A stretch of DNA of 64,000 nucleotides. Origin: QHXQ01 sp036389395 (GTDB taxonomy: Bacteria > Acidobacteriota > Blastocatellia > Pyrinomonadales > Pyrinomonadaceae). The notes beneath the pieces were generated by a model. That model was not told the origin of the DNA. It saw nothing but the letters and a program-made list of their open reading frames with translations, and did not search any database. A program made the translations under genes and the position numbers. Positions within the stretch are counted from its first letter, which is position 1. Each line of letters begins with the position of its first letter. This document shows, one piece after another, positions 45,501 through 52,863 of this stretch. The stretch covers positions 12,536 through 76,535 of the forward strand of contig DASVPY010000104.1 of the NCBI GenBank assembly GCA_036389395.1, given 5' to 3'.

Positions 45501-46633
45501 GCGAGTTTCGCGCGAGCGGCCCGAGCGGCGCGCGCGACGAGTACGTCGAGCTGTACAACAACTCCGACAGCGCGCTCACCATCGCCGCGGCCGACGGCTC
45601 AAGCGGTTGGGCGCTCGCCGCGACCGACGCGGCCGGCAACGGCGCGTCCGTCCTCGCAGTCATCCCCGCGGGCACTGTCATCCCCGCGCGCGGCCACTAC
45701 CTGCTCGGCCACGACAGCGCTGCGGGCGGCTACGGCCTGCCCGTCGCGCCCGATCAAACCTTCGACGCGGATGTGGGCGACGGCGCGGGCCTCGCGCTCT
45801 TCGGCACGGCGCTCCCCGCGCACCTGACGCTCGCCTACCGCCTCGACGCCGCCGGCTTCGCCGGCCCGACGGGCAGCGCCGCCGCGCTCTACCGTGAGGG
45901 TGCAGGGCTGCCCGCGTTGACCGGCGCAACGGGCGCGAGCGCGCAGTACGCCTACGTGCGCAAGCAGACGACGGGCACGCCGCAGGACACGAACGACAAC
46001 GCGCAGGACTTCGTGCTCGTCTCGACGAACGCCCTCGCGCCCGACGGCAGCCCGGCGCAACTCGGCGCGCCGGGGCCGGAGAGCCTTGCGAGTCCGGCGC
46101 AACGCAACGCGCAGTTGAAGCCCGCGCTCATCGAGCCGCAAGCGCCTTCGACCGCCGCGCCCAACCGCGTCCGCGACTCGGCGGCGAACTCATGCGGCGG
46201 TGCGAACTGCGCGCTCGGCACGCTGACGATCCGCCGCCGGTTCACGAACAAGACCGGCACGATGATCACGGCGCTGCGCTTCCGCATCGTGGACATCACG
46301 ACGCTCAACACGCCGGGCTACGCGCCGGGCGGCGCGCAGGCCGACCTGCGCGCGCTCGATTCAATTGACGTGACGGTGACGACGAGCGCGGGCAACATCC
46401 TCGTCAAAGGCACGGCGCTGGACGCGCCCGCGCAAGCCTTGGGCGGCGGCTTGAACTCGGCCTACGTCGTCAACCTGCCGGGCGGGGCGCTCGCGCCGAA
46501 CGCGTCGGTCAACGTCCAGTTCGTCTTGGGCGTGCAGCAGGGCGGCAGCTTCCGCTTCCTCGTCAACGTCGAGGCCGGCGCGCCCGGCACGAACGGCCCG
46601 CAGAAAGTTGACGCGGCACGCGCCGTCAAGTAA
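42560..46633 (+). CDS. Large secreted mosaic protein: Kelch, BACON, WD40, BACON, regulatory-like and lamin-tail domains
   Basis: A 1357-aa protein with an N-terminal signal or anchor (LLVATVTVVTLLCWVVLTV). Seven near-identical Kelch-type repeats (about 60-393) are each marked by HTAVWTGxEMIVWGG and GGRYNPxTDTW. After a TPTPTPTP hinge come a BACON domain (about 411-496), WD40 repeats (about 507-800: VAFSPDGRLLASASDDQTIKVWR), a second BACON (about 807-888), a carboxypeptidase-regulatory-like domain (about 890-970) and a lamin-tail-like domain (about 975-1113: LVSEFRASG...DEYVELYNN). A beta-rich tail ends the protein. It has no enzyme motif and is probably a cell-surface or extracellular binding scaffold. 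ATG 42560 is preferred over 42527. Confidence 0.85.
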   Translation: MKNDVRRSARRLLVATVTVVTLLCWVVLTVHSSNPSPTPAAAADERAAASCANDTWAATSLSNVPDGRTEHTAVWTGAEMIVWGGRNSRGYLNTGARYNPATDSWTAVSTLNAPDPRAEHEAVWTGGEMIVWGGHNTSDLNTGGRYNPQTDTWTPLTTFNAPTGRREYTAVWSGTEMIIWGGHVGYGGDGLNTGGRYNPQTDTWTPTSTTGAPPGEVDHTAVWTGTEMIVWGGDTLTNVGGRYNPSTDTWRPTDRNTAPYARYHHTAVWTGTEMIVFGGFGYHQSGVMYLNTGARYNPQTDSWVATTTTGAPVLRGYHTALWTGSEMVVWGGWPVTNTGGRYNPATNTWRLTEAASAPEARYDHAAVWTGGKMIVWGGTADSNYYSTGGQYCPGAAPTPPTPTPTPTPLPACQNVRLAPANRSFTNEGGNAFVNVTSEGNCVWSAAANAPWLNITSVSVSQLYGGTVYYSVAPHTGTTPRAGTLSVGGQTYTVYEGAEPLQGAPDILWTGAGHAARTNAVAFSPDGRLLASASDDQTIKVWRVADGALLRTLTGFADRVTALAFAHNGQTLAAGSVDRNLKAWQVADWALVRTVTTTDFIMGVAFSPDDTRLAASGGYSGNWIHVLRTSDWRETALLGYGQQPNGGIAYSPDGQFLAWAQFYPGVRLQNLTDSSYRDLQDHSLYGTNAVAFSADGQRLASASDDQAVSLWRVTDGAQLLSLNGPSGAVKSVAYAPDGQTLLAGGQDSGRGTLLFWRVADGALLRAYTGQTANTVPAVQFAPGGNLYAYGRGDGAVVVARHPFSPCAGASVTPTTQTFEAAGGDAQINVSAGTGCNWTVTASADWITLGTSTVGTGLLSYTVAPNTEAAPRSATLLVAGQAINVTQNGLTTYHVSGRITDAQGNPLGGATLSMTGTRAANITTAEDGSYTSAALPADGTYTLTPAYPGFAFTPPSRTVGNMSGDVTADFTVAQAAPAPLLVSEFRASGPSGARDEYVELYNNSDSALTIAAADGSSGWALAATDAAGNGASVLAVIPAGTVIPARGHYLLGHDSAAGGYGLPVAPDQTFDADVGDGAGLALFGTALPAHLTLAYRLDAAGFAGPTGSAAALYREGAGLPALTGATGASAQYAYVRKQTTGTPQDTNDNAQDFVLVSTNALAPDGSPAQLGAPGPESLASPAQRNAQLKPALIEPQAPSTAAPNRVRDSAANSCGGANCALGTLTIRRRFTNKTGTMITALRFRIVDITTLNTPGYAPGGAQADLRALDSIDVTVTTSAGNILVKGTALDAPAQALGGGLNSAYVVNLPGGALAPNASVNVQFVLGVQQGGSFRFLVNVEAGAPGTNGPQKVDAARAVK

Positions 46634-46650
46634 GACCGCGGCGCGTTACG

Positions 46651-46792
46651 CCGGGAGCGCGGGCATCCCTGCCCGCCATGAGCGCGCCAGCGCGAATAAG
46701 AAGTAGCGGCGGCACTCAAGCGTTGAGTGCCGCCGCTTCGTTCGTAAGCGTGCTCGCGCACGCTTGGCGGGCAGGGATGCCCGCGCTCCCGG
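46651..46792. repeat. 142-bp palindromic element, copy 1
   Basis: Perfect 27-bp terminal inverted repeats (46651-46677 and 46766-46792, CCGGGAGCGCGGGCATCCCT...) enclose asymmetric spacers and a central 15-bp perfect hairpin (46705-46719 with 46723-46737). It lies 17 bp after a stop codon. A second copy, in the opposite orientation, is at 58224-58364. It is possibly a MITE- or REP-like element. No transposase is nearby. Confidence 0.9.
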
Positions 46793-46908
46793 CGGTGACG
46801 GGCTTGCTGCCAGTCGCGCGGCCGCTTGGCAAACGGCCCCGTGTGCGGCTAGTCTTAACGGGCTAAGCTCCAGCAACACATCTCCGCCGTTAGCGAGGTA
46901 CACCGAAC

Positions 46909-48138
46909 GTGGCCGTCATCTACCCGTTCCGCGCGCTGCGCCCGCCCGCAGGTAAAGTCGAACAGGTCGCGAGCGTGCCTTATGACGTGGTGGACACGCA
47001 GGAGGCCCGGCAGTTGGCCGCCGACAACCCGCTCAGCCTGCTCCACGTCACGCGCCCCGAAATCGATCTGCCCGACGGCACGGACATCTACGGCGAGGCC
47101 GTCTACGAAAAGGCCGCCGAGAACTTCCAACGTCTCCGCCGCGAGTGCCCGCTCGAAGCGGAGGACGCGCCGAGCCTCTACCTCTACCGGCTGCGCATGG
47201 GCCGACACACGCAGGTCGGCGTCGCCGCCTGCTGCTCCGTGGACGAGTACGACCGGGACTTGATCCGCAAGCACGAGCGCACGCGCCGCGACAAGGAGGA
47301 CGACCGCACGCGCCACATGATTACGCTGCGCGCGCAGACCGGCGTCGTCTTCCTCACCTACCGCGCCGACCGTCGGCTCGACGCGCTCGTCGAGGCCGAA
47401 CTGTCCGCCGAGCCGCTCTACGATCTGACCGCGCCCGACGGCATCCAACACACGCTCTGGCGCGCGCGCGCGCCCGAACAACTCGTGCGCTGCTTCGGCG
47501 AAGTGCCGCTGCTCTACATCGCCGACGGCCACCACCGCGCCGCCAGCGCCGGCCGCGCCCGCGCCGCCCTGCGCGCCGCCAACCCCGCGCACACCGGCAG
47601 CGAAGAGTACAACCGCTTCCTCGCCGTCATCTTCCCGTCCGATCAGGTGCAGATACTCCCCTACAACCGCGTCGTCAAAGACCTGAACGGGCTGCGGCCC
47701 GACGCCTTCGTCGCGCGCGTCGGCGAGAGCTTCGACGTGGACGAGAACGGCCGGCCCGAGCCGCCCGCGCCCGGCCAGTTCAGCATGTACCTCGGCGGGC
47801 GCTGGTACGGGCTGCGCTTCAAGGGCGGCGCGGCGCGGACGGACGCCGACCCGACCGCCGCGCTCGACGTGTCCGTCCTGCAAGAGAACCTGCTCGCGCC
47901 CGTGCTCGGCATCGCCGACATACGCACGGACAAGCGCATTGATTTCGTCGGCGGCATCCGCGGCCCGGCCGAACTCGAACGGCTCGTCAACTCGGGCCGC
48001 GCGGCGGTCGCCTTCTCGCTCTACGCGACGAGCGTGGACGATCTCCTGCGCGTCTCCGACGCCAACGGGATCATGCCCCCCAAGTCCACCTGGTTCGAGC
48101 CGAAGCTGCGCGACGGATTGTTGATCCATACGATTTAG
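46909..48138 (+). CDS. DUF1015 family protein, possibly linked to serine metabolism
   Basis: A 409-aa member of DUF1015: start YPFRALRPPAGKVEQVASVPYDVVD, RKHERTRRDKEDDRTRHM, and the conserved ADGHHRAAS near residue 205. The DUF1015 family is often found beside serA and serC, as here (serA 140 bp downstream, serC 3.2 kb downstream). A kinase or nucleotide-related role in serine or phosphoserine handling has been proposed by context. I do not know a proven function for this member. GCGAGGT-type ribosome site only; ATG or GTG at 46909 is the family start. Confidence 0.82.
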   Translation: MAVIYPFRALRPPAGKVEQVASVPYDVVDTQEARQLAADNPLSLLHVTRPEIDLPDGTDIYGEAVYEKAAENFQRLRRECPLEAEDAPSLYLYRLRMGRHTQVGVAACCSVDEYDRDLIRKHERTRRDKEDDRTRHMITLRAQTGVVFLTYRADRRLDALVEAELSAEPLYDLTAPDGIQHTLWRARAPEQLVRCFGEVPLLYIADGHHRAASAGRARAALRAANPAHTGSEEYNRFLAVIFPSDQVQILPYNRVVKDLNGLRPDAFVARVGESFDVDENGRPEPPAPGQFSMYLGGRWYGLRFKGGAARTDADPTAALDVSVLQENLLAPVLGIADIRTDKRIDFVGGIRGPAELERLVNSGRAAVAFSLYATSVDDLLRVSDANGIMPPKSTWFEPKLRDGLLIHTI

Positions 48139-48268
48139 AAGGCAGGCAGCCAGAAGCCAGGAGCCAGAAGCCGGAATGAATAGCTGCCCTTTCGTCTTCC
48201 GTCTTCCATGTTCCTTCTGCTGGCTTCTGGCTTCTGGCTTCTGGCTTCTGACTCCTGACTTCTTTTTC
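48139..48268. repeat. Inverted 7-bp arrays (CAGAAGC / GGCTTCT class)
   Basis: Left arm GGCAGCCAGAAGCCAGGAGC (48144-48170 region) is mirrored by five exact or near-exact 7-bp units GGCTTCT, GGCTTCT, GGCTTCT, GGCTTCT, GACTCCT, GACTTCT at 48222-48263. It fills the gap between the DUF1015 and serA genes. Confidence 0.88.
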
Positions 48269-48278
48269 GGAGCTTCCC

Positions 48279-49487
48279 ATGCGCGTTTTGATCGCCGACA
48301 AGTTTGAACAGACGGGCCGCGACGGGTTGGAGGCGGCGGGCTGCGACTACTCGTACCAGCCGGACGTGAAGGACGAGACGCTGGTCGAGGCGGTCGGCGC
48401 GTACGCGCCGGACGTGCTCGTCGTGCGCTCGACGAAAGTGACCGAGCCGATGATGGCGGCGGGGCCGCTGAAGCTCGTCGTGCGCGCGGGCGCGGGCTAC
48501 AACACGATTGACGTGGCGGCCGCGTCGCGCCGCGGCATCTACGTCTCGAACTGTCCGGGCAAGAACTCCGTCGCCGTGGCCGAGTTGGCCTTCGCGCTCA
48601 TCCTCGCGCTCGACCGCCGCGTGGCCGACAACGTCGCGGCCTTGCGCGCGGGCCAGTGGAACAAGAAAGAGTTCTCGCAGGCGCGCGGTCTCTACGGGCG
48701 CACGCTCGGTCTCGTCGGCACGGGCCAGATCGGGCAGGAAGTGATCCGCCGCGCGCACGCCTTCGGGATGCCGGTCGTCGCTTGGAGCCGGAGCCTGACC
48801 GCGGCGCGCGCCGAAGAACTCGGCGTCACGCGCGTCGAGAGTCCGCTCGACGTGGCGCGCGCCGCCGACATCGTGAGCGTCCACGTCGCGTTGAAGCCGG
48901 AGACGCGGGGGCTGCTCGGCGCGGAGTTCTTCAACGCACTGCGCGCGGGCGCGTACTTCATCAACACGGCGCGCGGCGAGGTGGTGGATCAGGCGGCGCT
49001 CGTGCGCGCCATGCGCGAGCGCGGCGTGCGCGCCGGCCTCGACGTGTACGCGCAGGAGCCGGGCACGGCGACGGGTGAGTTCGCCGACGAGATCGCGCGC
49101 GAGCCGAACCTCTACGGCACGCACCACATCGGCGCTTCGACCGATCAGGCGCAGGAAGCCATCGCCGCCGAGACCGTCCGCATCGTGCGCACGTTCAAGG
49201 AGACGGGCAAAGTCCCGAACGTCGTCAACCTCGCGCGGCGCACGCCCGCGACGCACCTGCTCGTGGTGCGCCACCGCGACCGGCCCGGCGTGCTGGCGCA
49301 AGTCCTCGGCGCGATCCGCGCCGCCGACATCAACGTGCAGGAGATGGAGAACATCGTCTTCGAGGGCGCGGAGGCCGCGGTCGCCCGCATCAACCTCGAA
49401 GCCGCGCCTGCAACTGACACGCTCGAACGCCTGCGCGCCGAGAATGCCGACATCATCGAACTCGATCTGTTGGAACTAAGAAGCTAG
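48279..49487 (+). CDS. serA: D-3-phosphoglycerate dehydrogenase
   Basis: A 402-aa protein. It starts MRVLIADKFEQTG and has a substrate-binding region with VRAGAGYNTIDV, the NAD-binding motif LVGTGQIGQE (about 144-153), an active-site histidine in THHIGAS, and a C-terminal ACT domain (about 325-402: LVVRHRDRPGVLAQVLGAI). It oxidises 3-phosphoglycerate in the first step of serine synthesis. The ACT domain suggests serine feedback control. It lacks the large intervening domain of longer SerA types. It forms a group with serC and DUF1015. Confidence 0.93.
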   Translation: MRVLIADKFEQTGRDGLEAAGCDYSYQPDVKDETLVEAVGAYAPDVLVVRSTKVTEPMMAAGPLKLVVRAGAGYNTIDVAAASRRGIYVSNCPGKNSVAVAELAFALILALDRRVADNVAALRAGQWNKKEFSQARGLYGRTLGLVGTGQIGQEVIRRAHAFGMPVVAWSRSLTAARAEELGVTRVESPLDVARAADIVSVHVALKPETRGLLGAEFFNALRAGAYFINTARGEVVDQAALVRAMRERGVRAGLDVYAQEPGTATGEFADEIAREPNLYGTHHIGASTDQAQEAIAAETVRIVRTFKETGKVPNVVNLARRTPATHLLVVRHRDRPGVLAQVLGAIRAADINVQEMENIVFEGAEAAVARINLEAAPATDTLERLRAENADIIELDLLELRS

Positions 49488-49528
49488 AATGGGTGCCAGT
49501 CCGATGTTCAAATGCGGAGATAGCGACT

Positions 49529-49801
49529 ATGATTGACGTGAAGCAAGCAGCACAATCTGCCTCTAATTTTGTTACTGGCCTTTACTCGGATCGGACTATT
49601 TCAGATGTGCGGCTGGAAGAGGTCGAGTTGTCGGAAGACGGGAGATACTGGCTTATAACCTTAAGTTTCCCCCCGCCAGCTAGCTCTGTCAATTCAATGT
49701 TAGGAATTGGACGGAGAGATTACAAAATATTCAAAGTCGATAGAGACTCCGGCGAAGTCTTATCCATGAAAATTAGAGAGCTACAACATGCAGCAGCTTA
49801 A
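49529..49801 (+). CDS. Small protein paired with PIN-domain gene, unknown
   Basis: A 90-aa protein from ATG 49529, with GGAG at 49516-49519; an upstream in-frame start at 49493 has no ribosome site. I do not recognise the family. The sequence is mixed alpha/beta, with a helix start (VKQAAQSASNFV) and a beta-rich rest (YWLITLSFPP, YKIFKVDRDSGEV). It overlaps the next gene by 14 bp and is clearly AT-richer than its surroundings. By position it could be the antitoxin or cofactor of the PIN protein, but it has no DNA-binding motif that I can see. Confidence 0.7.
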   Translation: MIDVKQAAQSASNFVTGLYSDRTISDVRLEEVELSEDGRYWLITLSFPPPASSVNSMLGIGRRDYKIFKVDRDSGEVLSMKIRELQHAAA

Positions 49802-50285
49802 GGAACTGCTGACGCGATACCAAAGCAAGGGCATTCTGGTTGATACCAATCTGCTGCTCTTGTATTTCATAGGTATATATGACCCTCAGCGCATCCCAAG
49901 GTTCAAGCGCACGATGATATTCGCGGTCGAGGATTTCTATACCCTGTTGGGTTTTTTTAAATACTTCCGCAAAGTCGTAACAACTCCCAACATACTCACA
50001 GAAGTTAATAGCCTCGCAAATCAACTGTCGGAGAATCTTAAGATTGCTTTCTACCCGAAGTTTGCAGACCAGCTTACCGTTCTGGAAGAGCACTACATAA
50101 CAAGCATGGAAGTATCTTCCACACCTTTTTTTCTCAAGCTGGGGTTGACGGACGCTGGAATCTTGAACTTGGCGCAGGGCCAGTATCTGGTTCTGACCGA
50201 TGATTTCCGGCTGGTCGGGTATTTAGAGAAGCATGGCGTAGATGTAATCAATTTCAACCACATCCGCACAATGAATTGGAGTTAA
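49788..50285 (+). CDS. PIN-domain protein, putative ribonuclease
   Basis: A 165-aa protein. The acidic PIN residues are in place: Asp19 in ILVDTN, Glu72 in ILTEVN, Asp122 in LTDAGI, and Asp138/Asp139 in VLTDDF. PIN domains cut RNA and are the toxins of VapBC systems. This one is slightly longer than a typical VapC (~130 aa). It overlaps the upstream 90-aa gene by 14 bp. Both are low-GC and interrupt the serA-serC gene group, which suggests horizontal gain. Confidence 0.78.
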   Translation: MQQLKELLTRYQSKGILVDTNLLLLYFIGIYDPQRIPRFKRTMIFAVEDFYTLLGFFKYFRKVVTTPNILTEVNSLANQLSENLKIAFYPKFADQLTVLEEHYITSMEVSSTPFFLKLGLTDAGILNLAQGQYLVLTDDFRLVGYLEKHGVDVINFNHIRTMNWS

Positions 50286-50306
50286 GGCTGCAGGAAGTTA
50301 CCTAAG

Positions 50307-51137
50307 ATGAAAGCGGCTCTGATCACGGGCGCGTCGAGCGGCATCGGCGAGGTCTTCGCGCGGCGGCTGGCGGCGCGGGGCGAGCACGTCGTCTTGGTCG
50401 CGCGCTCGGCCGAGCGTCTGGACGCGGTCTGCAACGAGTTGGGGCGCGCGCACGCCGACGTGACGTGCCAGTCGGTCGCGCTCGACTTGAGCGCGGGGGA
50501 CGCGCCGCGGCAGTTGTTCGACGAGACGGAGCGGCGCGGCCTGGAGGTCGAGACGTTAATCAACAACGCCGGCTTCGGCTCGATGGGCGAGTTCCTACAA
50601 CTCGACCCGGCGCGCGAGCTGACCATGATCGATCTGAACGTCAAGGCGCTGGTCGCGCTGACGCACCTGTACCTCGCGCCGATGCGCGAGCGCAGGCGGG
50701 GCGCAATCGTCAACGTCGCCTCGACCGCCGCGTTCCAGGCCGTGCCTTACATGGCGACCTACGCCGCGACGAAGGCGTTCGTGCTCTCGTTCTCCGAGGC
50801 GCTGTGGGAGGAGAACCGCGCGCACGGCGTCAAGGTGTTGGCGCTCTGCCCCGGCGTGACGACGACCAACTTTTTCGACGCGGCGCAGATCGAACAGCCG
50901 CCGCTGCGCATGGCGCAGACGCCCGAAGCGGTCGTGGACACCGCGCTCGCGGCGCTCAGGCGCGGGCGCAGCCACGTCATCAGCGGCTGGTTGAACTACC
51001 TGCAAACCCAGGCCGAGCGGCTCGTGCCGCGCGCGCTCGTGACGCGCATCGCCGGCAGCGCCATTCGCACGAATTTTAAACCGCGGAAGCCAGAAGTCAG
51101 GAGCCAGAAGCCGGAAGGGGAGGGCGGTAGGCAGTAG
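50307..51137 (+). CDS. Short-chain dehydrogenase/reductase, substrate unknown
   Basis: A 276-aa classical SDR: TGASSGIGE at residues 7-15, NNAG near 88-91, catalytic Ser in VNVAST, and YAATK. The C-terminal half (VLALCPGVTTTNFF) is like DltE/YqjQ-type oxidoreductases. The last ~17 residues (RKPEVRSQKPEGEGG) are encoded by a 7-bp repeat array that has run into the gene end. The ancestral stop has apparently been lost or replaced. Confidence 0.87.
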   Translation: MKAALITGASSGIGEVFARRLAARGEHVVLVARSAERLDAVCNELGRAHADVTCQSVALDLSAGDAPRQLFDETERRGLEVETLINNAGFGSMGEFLQLDPARELTMIDLNVKALVALTHLYLAPMRERRRGAIVNVASTAAFQAVPYMATYAATKAFVLSFSEALWEENRAHGVKVLALCPGVTTTNFFDAAQIEQPPLRMAQTPEAVVDTALAALRRGRSHVISGWLNYLQTQAERLVPRALVTRIAGSAIRTNFKPRKPEVRSQKPEGEGGRQ

Positions 51138-51335
51138 GCAATGGTCAGTCTAAAGTCCAACGCCCAAAGTCCAAGGTCGGCCGGACTTCGGACTTTAGAC
51201 TTTGGACGTTGGACTTCGGACTTTAGACCTTGGACATTAGACTTTGGACTCCGCCTGCCTACTGCCCTCTGCCTACTGCCTACAGCTTCCTGCTTCCTGC
51301 TTCTGGCTTCTGGCTCCTGACTTCTGACTTCTGAG
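51085..51335. repeat. Compound 7-bp arrays (CAGAAGT, GCAGTAG, GGACTTT classes) in inverted arrangement
   Basis: Three repeat classes are nested symmetrically: CCAGAAGTCAGGAGCCAGAAG, then GGCAGTAGGCA, then AAAGTCCA units. A long run of GGACTTC, GGACTTT, AGACTTT, GGACGTT units in perfect 7-bp register (about 51184-51250) follows. The order then reverses with TGCCTACTGCC and TTCTGGCTTCTGGCTCC. It spans the end of the SDR gene and the gap to serC. Confidence 0.9.
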
Positions 51336-51345
51336 GATAAGAACA

Positions 51346-52431
51346 ATGACAGAGCGAATCTTTAACTTCAGCGCCGGCCCCGCCGTGCTGCCGGAGCCGG
51401 TGCTGGCGCAGGCGCAGCAAGAGATGTTGAGTCTGCCGGGCGTCGGCATGTCGGTCATGGAGATCAGCCACCGCTCGAAGACCTTCGACGAGATCATGCA
51501 CGGCGCGGAGCAGGGCTTGCGCGACCTGCTCGGCATCCCCGCCGGCTACAAGGTGCTGTTCCTGCAAGGCGGCGCGAGCTTGCAGTTCTCGATGATCCCC
51601 ATGAACCTCCTGCCCGCGGGCGGCAGCGCCGACTACGTCATCACCGGCAGTTGGGGCAAGAAGGCCTTGAAGGAGGCCAAGCGGCAGGGCGCGCCCAAGG
51701 TCGCCGCCGACATGGCCGACAGCCGCTACACGCGCACGCCCGATCAGGGCGAGTTGAAACTTGATCCCGCGGCGGCCTACGTCCACATCACGACGAACGA
51801 GACCATCGAGGGCGTCGAGTGGCAGGGCGAGCCGGACGTAGGCCAAGTGCCGCTCGTCGCCGACGCCTCGTCCGACATCTGCGCGCACCCGTTGGACGTG
51901 TCAAAGTACGCGCTCATCTACGCGGGCGCGCAGAAGAACCTCGGCCCGTCGGGCGTCACCGTCGTCATCATCCGCGACGATCTCTTGGAGCGCATCCCGG
52001 CGGGCTTGCACACGATGCTCGACTACCGCACGCACGCCGAGAACGACTCGCTCTACAACACGCCGAACACCTGGGGCATCTACATCCTGAACCTCGTCTG
52101 CCGCTGGGTCAAAGACCAGGGCGGCCTCGCCGCCATGGGCGCGCAGAACGAAGCCAAGGCGCAACTCATCTACGACGCCATTGACGCCACCGACTTCTAC
52201 CGCGGCCACGCCGCCCGCGAAGCCCGCTCGATCATGAACGTCACCTTCCGCCTCCCCTCCGAAGAGTTGGAGAAAAAATTCGCCCAGGAGGCGACCGCCC
52301 AAGGTCTCGACGGTCTCAAAGGCCACCGCTCCGTCGGCGGCATCCGCGCCTCCATCTACAACGCCTTCCCCCGCGCCGGCTGCGAAGCCCTCGTCGAGTT
52401 CATGCGCGAGTTCGAGCGCACGAACGGCTGA
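51346..52431 (+). CDS. serC: Phosphoserine aminotransferase
   Basis: A 361-aa protein, the normal length. It has FNFSAGPAVLPEPVL at the start, GASLQFSMIPMNLL, the PLP-binding Lys197 in YAGAQKNLGPSG, and the C-terminal VGGIRASIYNAFPRAGCEALVEFM, the latter given here only as family-typical segments. It converts 3-phosphohydroxypyruvate to phosphoserine, the step after SerA. No serB is present in the window. Confidence 0.94.
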   Translation: MTERIFNFSAGPAVLPEPVLAQAQQEMLSLPGVGMSVMEISHRSKTFDEIMHGAEQGLRDLLGIPAGYKVLFLQGGASLQFSMIPMNLLPAGGSADYVITGSWGKKALKEAKRQGAPKVAADMADSRYTRTPDQGELKLDPAAAYVHITTNETIEGVEWQGEPDVGQVPLVADASSDICAHPLDVSKYALIYAGAQKNLGPSGVTVVIIRDDLLERIPAGLHTMLDYRTHAENDSLYNTPNTWGIYILNLVCRWVKDQGGLAAMGAQNEAKAQLIYDAIDATDFYRGHAAREARSIMNVTFRLPSEELEKKFAQEATAQGLDGLKGHRSVGGIRASIYNAFPRAGCEALVEFMREFERTNG

Positions 52432-52863
52432 CGGCAAGTAGCCGAATCGGCCATGCGCGACCGCTGTCAAAGGGGCGTAGGAGCAATGTTGATGCCGCCG
52501 CATTGCAGATAGTCTTGCGCGAGGAGGCGGAAAAGGGCGTGCGGAGCGTCGCTGACGAGCTTGCTTCTTACAATGGCCTTGCGCCTGAGTACAGGCATGA
52601 TACTATTCGGCACGGCCACGGCACTTACGCGCGCGGCGGCGTTTTAACCCAATACTATCGAACGTTATTAAGGTCTGTTGAAGCGCGACATCTTCGGCAT
52701 ATAGCAGCAGGTCGGCGCGCAGCATCTACAACCGTTAGCGCGGAGTTCGGTCACAGGTACAACACGAGCAGGAGCGGCGAGTCGCACGGTTCGATGATGT
52801 GTTGAGCGAGTGTGACGACCGAGTTTTGTCGAAAACGCTGACGGGCAAAGACCCACAGGCAGC
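52432..52863. other. Gene-free, lower-GC spacer between serC and the modification methylase
   Basis: 430 bp with no recognisable protein, RNA or terminator. A 100-codon open frame (52503-52805) has no family likeness, no ribosome site and an unconvincing composition. This marks the left edge of a compositionally distinct block that ends near 54,840. Confidence 0.5.

Noticed and set aside
46678..46866. Short frames within the palindromic element giving peptides such as AHAWRAGMPALP
   Set aside because: They arise from the repeat itself and occur in several frames and both copies. There is no sign of a real gene.
51085..51335. CRISPR-like array
   Set aside because: Units are 7 bp, degenerate and without unique spacers of constant length. 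No cas gene is nearby.
52503..52805. 100-codon plus-strand frame after serC
   Set aside because: No ribosome site, no family likeness, and unlike the codon use of either the chromosome or the adjacent cassette.
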